DNA of 10,692 nucleotides from JAZDLC01 sp043802345 (GTDB lineage: Bacteria; Planctomycetota; B15-G4; JADJEK01). The notes under the pieces were generated by a model, which made no database searches, had not been told where the DNA came from, and was given only the letters and a program-made list of their open reading frames with translations. Shown here in pieces: positions 5,678-10,692 of the stretch. The DNA lies in the NCBI GenBank assembly GCA_043802345.1, contig JAZDLC010000138.1, positions 1 through 10,692 on the forward strand, written 5' to 3'. Both the position numbers and the translations under genes were made by a program. Within the stretch, counting starts at the first letter, position 1, and each line of letters begins with the position of its first letter.

Positions 5678-8600
5678 CTCTCTAGCTGCGCCAGCGCCTC
5701 CTCGATCCGGGCCCGCTCCGCGGCGAACTCGGAGAGTCTGCGCTTCTCGTTCTCCACCACGTCGGCCGGGGCCTTCTCGAGGAACTTGTCGTTGCCGAGC
5801 TTCGACTCGATTCCCTTCATCTGCTTCTCCAGGTTGGCGCGCTGCTTGTCGAGGCGGGCGCGCTCCTTCTCCTGGTCGATCAGCCCGAGCACCGAGATTT
5901 CCACGTCGCTCACCACGCCGGTGGCGGCGAACTTCCTTCGCTCCGGGTCGGCAGCGAGCTCCAGGCTCTTCAGACGGCCGAGGCCGGTGAGATGATGGGT
6001 GAGCCGGCGGAGGATCTCCAGGCTCTCTCCCTCGGCTTTGACGACCGCCTCCAGCGGTTCCTGGGGTGATACGCCGTAGCGCGCCCGCAGATCACGGATG
6101 ATTCGCAGGACGCCGCGCAGGAGATCGAACTCGCTTTCAAGCCCGGGGTCGAGATCCGCTTCCCGCGGGCGAGGCCAGGGGGCGACCGCAAGCAGTTCGG
6201 GGAGTTCCGGCGCCTCATCGATCCCCCGGCGCGGCGCGAACTGCGCGAGCTTCTCCCACAGCGCCTCGGTGATAAAGGGCACGAACGGATGGAACAGCCG
6301 CAGGGTCTGGTCGACCACGAAGGCCAGCACCTGCCCGGTCACCTGCTTCTGATCTGCGTCCTTCATCCTTGGCTTGATCAGTTCGAGGTACCAGTCGCAG
6401 AACTCGTTCCAGAAGAATTCCCGGGCCTCCGAGACCGCGCCGGACGGGTTGTACTCCTCGAGCCTTCTCTGGACGGCGGCGGTCACGCGCGCCAGCCGGG
6501 AGAGGATCCAGCAATCCTCCGCGGCCAGGTCCTGCTTCGCGAGCGGCCGGAACGGCTGGTCTCCCAGGTTCATCAACGCATAGCGCGCCGCGTTCCAGAG
6601 CTTGTTGCAGAAGTTCCGGCCCACCTCGAAGCGGTCGGAGATCAGTTCCGCCTGGGGCAGGTCGGCCATCGTCCCCAGCACGTCGAACTCCTTGCCCGAC
6701 TCGGGACAGAGGTAGGTGAAGATCGTCCGGCCGTGCTTCGCCTTCGCCAGTTCAATCGTCTTTCCGGTGAACGGCGAGATGGCCTGCACCGGCAGGCGGA
6801 TGTCCTGGGTGCCGGTCTGCATGTCGCACAGCACATACCGCATGGCGTCCGTGCCGTACCTCTTGATGATGTCCACCGGGTCGATGCCGTTTCCCTTCGA
6901 CTTGGACATCCGCTCCCCCTTGCCGTCGAGAATGTTGGCATGGATGAAGCTGTCGGTGAAAGGCATGTCGCCTTCGCAGTAGAGTCCGAAGATGACCATG
7001 CGTGCCACCCAGAGGGTGATGATGTCCCGGCCGGTGACCAGGCAGGAGCCGGGATAGTAGTACTCGAAGCTGTCCTTGCCGGCGATCTTGCCAAGCGCCT
7101 GCTGGCCCGCGTCGATGCTTGCGTTTTCCGGGTCGGGCCAGCCCAGCGTGGAGAAGGGCCAGAGCGCCGAGCTGAACCAGGTGTCCAGCACATCGGTTTC
7201 CTGGCTCAGGCCGGCCTTCCGCAGCGCCTCCGCGTGCCTCTCCTCCGCGGCCTCATTCCGCGGGCAGACCAGCAGCTCGAAGCGCTCTCCGGGAGCGGCC
7301 GCCTGCGCCGCCTCCAGTGCCTCATGCACTTCCAGGGTCCGGCCCTCGGCGTCGCGGACCCGGCACCAGAGCTCCTCTCCCGACTCCGGGAGATGCCCCG
7401 CCACGGATTCGAGTTCGGCCTGGTCGAGGCTCCTGGACCAGATCGGAATCCGGTGACCCCACCAGAGCTGGCGGCCGATGCACCAGTCGCGCTTCTCCTT
7501 CAACCAGTTGACGTAGGTGGAGCCGTACCGCTCGGCGTCCGGGTGGAACGTCAGCTTCCGCCCGCTGGGAGAGCGCCAGTCGCCCAAAACCGCGTCGATG
7601 GCCGCCTGGGCCAGCCCGGGACTCCGGAACTCCCGCCCGGTGCCCCGGCCGAACAGCACCCCGCCGTCCACGTCGTCCATGCGCACGAACCACTGCTCGG
7701 AAAGGTACGGTTCGATGACCGTCTTCGACCGGTCGGAGATCCCCAGCTCGTGCTCCCGCTCCTCGACCTGAAGGACCAGCCCTTCCCGTTCCAGGTCCGC
7801 CACCACCCGCTTGCGCGCTTCGAGCCGATCCATGTCCTGGTACGGTCCCGCGTTCCGGTTGAGGGTGCCGTCCGGGTTGAGCAGATTGATCGCTCCGATC
7901 TCGTCCCTGTGCCGGGTCCAGACGTCGTAGTCGTTCGGGTCATGAGCCGGTGTGATCTTCACGCATCCCGACCCGAGCTCCGGCTTGGCCCACTCGTCGA
8001 GGAGCAGCGGGATCTCCCGGGAGAGGAGCGGTAGTCGGATCTTGCGACCTTCGCCGGCCATCCGCACCAACTGCTCGAGCTCCGGCAGATGGCTGGTCTC
8101 GAGGTCCCGCACCCGCCACAGTTCCTGTTCGAGCGCGGCTCGCTCTCGCGCCGGCGCGTGGTCGAGCCTCTCCTCGAGCCGCAGCACGACTTCCCTCAGC
8201 TGCCGGCCCGGTTCCGGGTGCACGGCGACGGCGGTGTCGCCCAGCATCGTCTCCGGCCGGGTCGTGGCGACCACGACGTACTCCGGTTCGCCGGGCCGGG
8301 GATCGATGACGGGGTACTTGAGGTGCCAGAACTGGCCCCGTCGATTCTCCCGCACCACCTCGTCGTCCGAGACGGCGGTCTGCAGATGGCAGTCCCAGTT
8401 CACCAGCCGGTTTCCCCGATAGATCAGTCCATCCCGGAAGAGCCGGAAGAAGGCCTCCCTCACGGCGGCGGTGCAGACCTTGTCCATGGTGAATCGCTGG
8501 CGGTTCCAGTCACACGAACACCCCATGGCCTGCTGCTGCCGGATGATTCGCTGCTGGTACTGGTCCTTCCAGTCAAAGATGCGCTGGATCAGTCCTTCTC

Positions 8601-8931
8601 GACCGACATCGTGCCGGGTCTTCCCCTCCAGTTCCATCAGCCGCTTCTCCACCACCGCCTGGGTGGCGATTCCCGCGTGGTCGGTTCCCGGCTGCCACAG
8701 GCTGTTGTCCCCCTGCATGCGGTGCCAGCGGATCAGCAGGTCCTGCATTACGCTGTCCATGGCGTGGCCCATGTGCAGCGCTCCCGTCACGTTCGGCAGC
8801 GGCATCATGATCACATAGCGGGCCTCCCGGGAGTCCTGGATGGCGCGAAAGGCGGAGCTGTCCAGCCAACGCCGATAGATATCCCCCTCCACGGCGGACG
8901 GGTCGTATTGGGCCTGAATCTCGTGAGCCAT
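5674..8931 (-). CDS. valS: Valyl-tRNA synthetase
   Basis: Class Ia synthetase that charges tRNA-Val with valine and edits mischarged threonine. The 1085 residues contain, in order: PLPNVTGALHMGH with the HIGH-type motif at 53-56, the editing domain with TTRPETMLGDTAVAVHP (to about 239) and TPAHDPNDYDV, WWGHRIPIW, DVLDTWFSSALWPFS, the RMSKS form of KMSKS at 674-678, the anticodon-binding domain with FCNKLWNA, and a C-terminal coiled-coil tRNA-binding arm over the last 70 or so residues. It is longer than E. coli ValRS (951) because of a charged insert of about 45-50 residues in the editing domain (242-295) and another at about 716-765 after the catalytic core. I recall planctomycete-type ValRS having similar inserts. 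The ATG at 8929-8931 has only a weak Shine-Dalgarno. The gene is single, with no T-box seen upstream. Confidence 0.97.
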   Translation of the reverse strand: MAHEIQAQYDPSAVEGDIYRRWLDSSAFRAIQDSREARYVIMMPLPNVTGALHMGHAMDSVMQDLLIRWHRMQGDNSLWQPGTDHAGIATQAVVEKRLMELEGKTRHDVGREGLIQRIFDWKDQYQQRIIRQQQAMGCSCDWNRQRFTMDKVCTAAVREAFFRLFRDGLIYRGNRLVNWDCHLQTAVSDDEVVRENRRGQFWHLKYPVIDPRPGEPEYVVVATTRPETMLGDTAVAVHPEPGRQLREVVLRLEERLDHAPARERAALEQELWRVRDLETSHLPELEQLVRMAGEGRKIRLPLLSREIPLLLDEWAKPELGSGCVKITPAHDPNDYDVWTRHRDEIGAINLLNPDGTLNRNAGPYQDMDRLEARKRVVADLEREGLVLQVEEREHELGISDRSKTVIEPYLSEQWFVRMDDVDGGVLFGRGTGREFRSPGLAQAAIDAVLGDWRSPSGRKLTFHPDAERYGSTYVNWLKEKRDWCIGRQLWWGHRIPIWSRSLDQAELESVAGHLPESGEELWCRVRDAEGRTLEVHEALEAAQAAAPGERFELLVCPRNEAAEERHAEALRKAGLSQETDVLDTWFSSALWPFSTLGWPDPENASIDAGQQALGKIAGKDSFEYYYPGSCLVTGRDIITLWVARMVIFGLYCEGDMPFTDSFIHANILDGKGERMSKSKGNGIDPVDIIKRYGTDAMRYVLCDMQTGTQDIRLPVQAISPFTGKTIELAKAKHGRTIFTYLCPESGKEFDVLGTMADLPQAELISDRFEVGRNFCNKLWNAARYALMNLGDQPFRPLAKQDLAAEDCWILSRLARVTAAVQRRLEEYNPSGAVSEAREFFWNEFCDWYLELIKPRMKDADQKQVTGQVLAFVVDQTLRLFHPFVPFITEALWEKLAQFAPRRGIDEAPELPELLAVAPWPRPREADLDPGLESEFDLLRGVLRIIRDLRARYGVSPQEPLEAVVKAEGESLEILRRLTHHLTGLGRLKSLELAADPERRKFAATGVVSDVEISVLGLIDQEKERARLDKQRANLEKQMKGIESKLGNDKFLEKAPADVVENEKRRLSEFAAERARIEEALAQLER

Positions 8932-8995
8932 TCCGTGTCATCCATGCATGAAGGGGAGCAAGCCGCCAACCTACAAGTTCAGGCCGTTTCAAACG

Positions 8996-9049
8996 AGGGA
9001 TGAGGAAGGCGGGAGAGGAAGGATGAGGGGGTGGAGAGGGAATGGATGT
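8996..9049. other. Purine-rich tract upstream of valS
   Basis: Nearly all purine on the plus strand, with only a few T and C, so the valS side of any transcript is a pyrimidine tract. It includes two near-copies of GGGATGAGG / AGGATGAGG about 26 bp apart. No gene or promoter is evident in it. The rest of the valS-SUMF1 gap up to valS (8932-8995) shows only a TTGAAA and a TAGGTT on the minus strand at poor spacing. Confidence 0.5.
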
Positions 9050-9054
9050 GGCTT

Positions 9055-9154
9055 CTGATTCCGCTCAGGAAGGCAGGAAGGCAGGAAGGCAGGAAAAGAA
9101 GAGCCGACGTTGTCATCGCAACGACCTGGTTCCTGTTTTCCTCAGCGGAATCAG
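9055..9154. repeat. 100-bp unit bounded by 17-bp inverted repeats
   Basis: CTGATTCCGCTCAGGAA (9055-9071) is repeated inverted as TTCCTCAGCGGAATCAG (9138-9154), 16 of 17 matching. Between them are an octamer tandem and a small stem CGTTG/CAACG near the centre (around 9110-9125). In the minus-strand transcript this would form a long hairpin beginning about 20 nt after the SUMF1-protein stop codon, so it could be a 3'-end structure. It also has the look of a small inverted-repeat element, but no target duplication is visible. Confidence 0.6.
9067..9095. repeat. Octamer tandem repeat (AGGAAGGC) x 3.6
   Basis: Three exact copies of AGGAAGGC (9067-9074, 9075-9082, 9083-9090) and a partial fourth (AGGAA). 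It sits inside the left half of the inverted-repeat unit and shares AGGAA with its left arm. Such a run is prone to slippage. Confidence 0.9.
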
Positions 9155-9172
9155 GAATCGTGACTCTCGGCG

Positions 9173-10692
9173 TTAGCCGCCGCCGGCCTTGCTGGTCGAG
9201 GCAGCCTTCGCTTCGAGAGCGCCCTGCTGGAACCTGAGCGGCAGCTCGAAGGCAACCCCCTTCTTGCCCGGCACCGTGATGGTGAAGGCGTAGTTGCGTC
9301 GCTCGGTGGCGGGCAGCTTCCCGCGCTTGTCCTCGCCAACCTTCTGAATGGTCAGTTGGGCCGGACCGGGCCGGGCGCCGTCCTTGACTTCCTCCAGCGG
9401 CAGGGCCGCCAATACCCTGTTGCGACTGTCGACCAGGAGCAGGTTGTCCTTGTGAAAATTGTAGATCACGCTCCCCTCGGACGCCTCGTAGCGCACCGCT
9501 TCGTCCTGTTTTTCTCCCTCACCAGGCTCACCTTCACCAGGCTCACCTTCACCAGACTCTCCTTCACCAGCGTCTCCTTCACCAGCCTCTCCCTCAGCCG
9601 GTTCGGCTTCGTCTTTCTTGCCAGCCTTCTTCTTGCTCGAGCTCTTCTTGCTGGCCGGCTTCTCCTTCTTTGCGGCTGCCGCGGTCGCGGCGCTCGGGTC
9701 GTTCTCCTCCCACCCCTGGTAGACCCAGCCTTCCTCGGGGAAGGAGGCTCCCTTCGGGATCCTGGCCTTCTCGTCGCCCGCCTGATACGCAACCCAGTAG
9801 GAGCCTGGAGCCAGTTTCGGAACCACGATCTCCTCGGTGGTGTAGATCAGACCAACCGCCACCGGGTCCCGCAGCGATCTTCTCTGCACGTCGGCCAGCT
9901 TCTCCCACGTCTTTACCGGGGCGAAGGCGATCGCCCTGTGGGAGGTGACCGCCTTGTCGGCATCGTAGGTCGTGATCTCCCGGGCCAGGGCGGAGCCAAG
10001 GTCCAGCTCCAGGTCCTTCCGCACCTGCTTCATCGCGAGATCCAGCGCCTCCGCGCCCGCCTGCGCGCTTTTCGCGCAGCGGAAGCCGAGCGTGGTATTC
10101 CACTCGTTGATTTCGGCTCCCTGGCGCAGGGCGCTCAGCAAGGCGATCTTCGGCGTGTTCCAGGCTCCGCCCCGGATCACCCTGCGCTTGTTGCTGAACA
10201 GTTCGGCCGCCGAGTACTTCGCGAGCTTCCCCTTCGTGTAGCGGGTCGCGACCATGATGTCCTTGTAATCCTCGTACGCGACGTACGGCGAGCTGGTCCA
10301 CTCCCAGACGTTGCCCGCCATGTCCAGCAGTCCGAACGGGCTCTTCCCTTCCGGCAGGACGCAGGACTTCTGGGCGCTCCGGCCGCCGACCATCTTGCTG
10401 CTCGCGCAGTGGGCTTTCGTCGGGTCGAACTCGTCACCCCACGGGTACCGGAACCCGGTGGGGCCCCGGGCGGCATACTCCCACTCCTCCTCGGTGGGCA
10501 GCCGTTTCAAGGCCCATTTTGCGTAATCTTCGGCTTCCCGATGGGAGATTCCCACCACCGGATGGTCCTCCATCCGATCGGGGATCTTGCCGTCCTTCCA
10601 GGAGAGGTCTGTCAGGTCCTTGCTCGGCTTCTGGCCGGTGGCATCGAGATAGATCTGCCACTCGTGATTGGTGACCTCGCCGGTGTCGAGGT
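9173..10692 (-). CDS. SUMF1/FGE-sulfatase domain protein with C-terminal extension (5' end beyond window)
   Basis: The frame is open to the window edge, so the start lies outside; 505 residues are visible. Residues 1 to about 207 are a SUMF1 (formylglycine-generating-enzyme-sulfatase) domain: EVTNHEWQIYLDATG, HPVVGIS, RLPTEEEWEYAARG, RYPWGDEFDP, MAGNVWEW, RVIRGGAW (Trp177) and LGFRCA (Cys205). The two active-site cysteines that true FGE carries after the RGG-W motif are absent: no Cys lies between residues 177 and 205. It is therefore probably a non-catalytic or differently acting family member. Residues 208-505 are an extension I do not recognise: a helical segment, a beta-rich stretch (VPKLAPGSYWVAYQ), a Lys-rich then Glu/Gly-rich linker (about 330-395), and a second beta-rich module at the end. 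Whether it is exported cannot be told without the N-terminus. It lies 241 bp upstream of valS, on the same strand. Confidence 0.85.
   Translation of the reverse strand, partial: LDTGEVTNHEWQIYLDATGQKPSKDLTDLSWKDGKIPDRMEDHPVVGISHREAEDYAKWALKRLPTEEEWEYAARGPTGFRYPWGDEFDPTKAHCASSKMVGGRSAQKSCVLPEGKSPFGLLDMAGNVWEWTSSPYVAYEDYKDIMVATRYTKGKLAKYSAAELFSNKRRVIRGGAWNTPKIALLSALRQGAEINEWNTTLGFRCAKSAQAGAEALDLAMKQVRKDLELDLGSALAREITTYDADKAVTSHRAIAFAPVKTWEKLADVQRRSLRDPVAVGLIYTTEEIVVPKLAPGSYWVAYQAGDEKARIPKGASFPEEGWVYQGWEENDPSAATAAAAKKEKPASKKSSSKKKAGKKDEAEPAEGEAGEGDAGEGESGEGEPGEGEPGEGEKQDEAVRYEASEGSVIYNFHKDNLLLVDSRNRVLAALPLEEVKDGARPGPAQLTIQKVGEDKRGKLPATERRNYAFTITVPGKKGVAFELPLRFQQGALEAKAASTSKAGGG
9513..9602 (-). 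repeat. 15-bp coding minisatellite (six units)
   Basis: Six consecutive 15-bp units of the TCACCTTCACCAGGC type (plus-strand reading) begin at 9513, 9528, 9543, 9558, 9573 and 9588. They encode EGEAG, EGDAG, EGESG, EGEPG, EGEPG and EGEKQ in the SUMF1-protein linker. The unit length is a multiple of three, so copy-number change keeps the frame. Confidence 0.9.

Noticed and set aside
6289..8034. A long plus-strand open frame (581 codons) opposite valS
   Set aside because: It is fully antisense to valS, its composition is the mirror of a GC-biased coding strand, no family motif is seen, and the valS reading has all synthetase motifs.
9067..9602. Tandem repeats near the SUMF1 gene considered as a CRISPR array
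   Set aside because: The units are 8 bp and 15 bp, directly adjacent without spacers, and one set is coding; no cas gene is near.
10571..10573. The in-window ATG as the start of the SUMF1 protein
   Set aside because: The frame stays open upstream to the window edge and the upstream codons encode the conserved EVTNHEWQIYLDATG part of the domain, so this Met is internal.

Overview
This GC-rich window (roughly 60-65% G+C by eye) holds seven protein-coding genes. Two run off the ends. Signal peptides, a dTDP-rhamnose epimerase and a SUMF1-domain protein suggest a Gram-negative-type bacterium. The large valyl-tRNA synthetase and the S9 peptidase resemble those of Planctomycetota, Acidobacteriota or related high-GC uncultured phyla. 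I cannot fix the phylum from the sequence. No insertion sequence, phage gene, CRISPR array, tRNA or rRNA is visible.

Left part (1-3409), all on the minus strand: a TSUP-family membrane exporter, then a secreted S9 prolyl-oligopeptidase-type peptidase, then thymidylate synthase (thyA, cut by the window start). thyA begins with GTG inside the peptidase stop codon (GTGA overlap), so the two are probably translationally coupled. A 109-bp divergent gap separates this block from rfbC (plus strand), a stand-alone dTDP-4-dehydrorhamnose 3,5-epimerase.

Central part (4065-4852): rfbC converges, with only 24 bp between, on a minus-strand MoaD/ThiS-like beta-grasp protein that lacks the usual C-terminal diglycine. 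Upstream of the MoaD-like gene is a gap of about 475 bp that is rich in structure. It holds a good minus-strand promoter (TTGACA-N16-TATCAA), a leader of about 180 nt with competing helices next to the ribosome binding site (attenuator or riboswitch architecture), and, on the plus strand, GC-rich hairpins ending in a strong intrinsic terminator that no annotated gene explains. This is the most interesting stretch of the window.

Right part (4853-10692): a small exported TPR-like protein (plus) converges on valS (minus, 1085 aa, with lineage-type insertions), and the two are separated by a short palindrome. Upstream of valS lies a 241-bp gap with a purine-rich tract and a 100-bp unit bounded by 17-bp inverted repeats around an octamer tandem repeat. 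Last comes a minus-strand SUMF1/FGE-sulfatase-domain protein, cut by the window end. It lacks the catalytic cysteines of true formylglycine-generating enzyme, and its C-terminal extension contains a 15-bp coding minisatellite.

Most of the genes are housekeeping or cell-envelope functions without an obvious shared pathway. The novelty, if any, lies in the non-coding structure at 4377-4852 and in the two unusual small or fused proteins.
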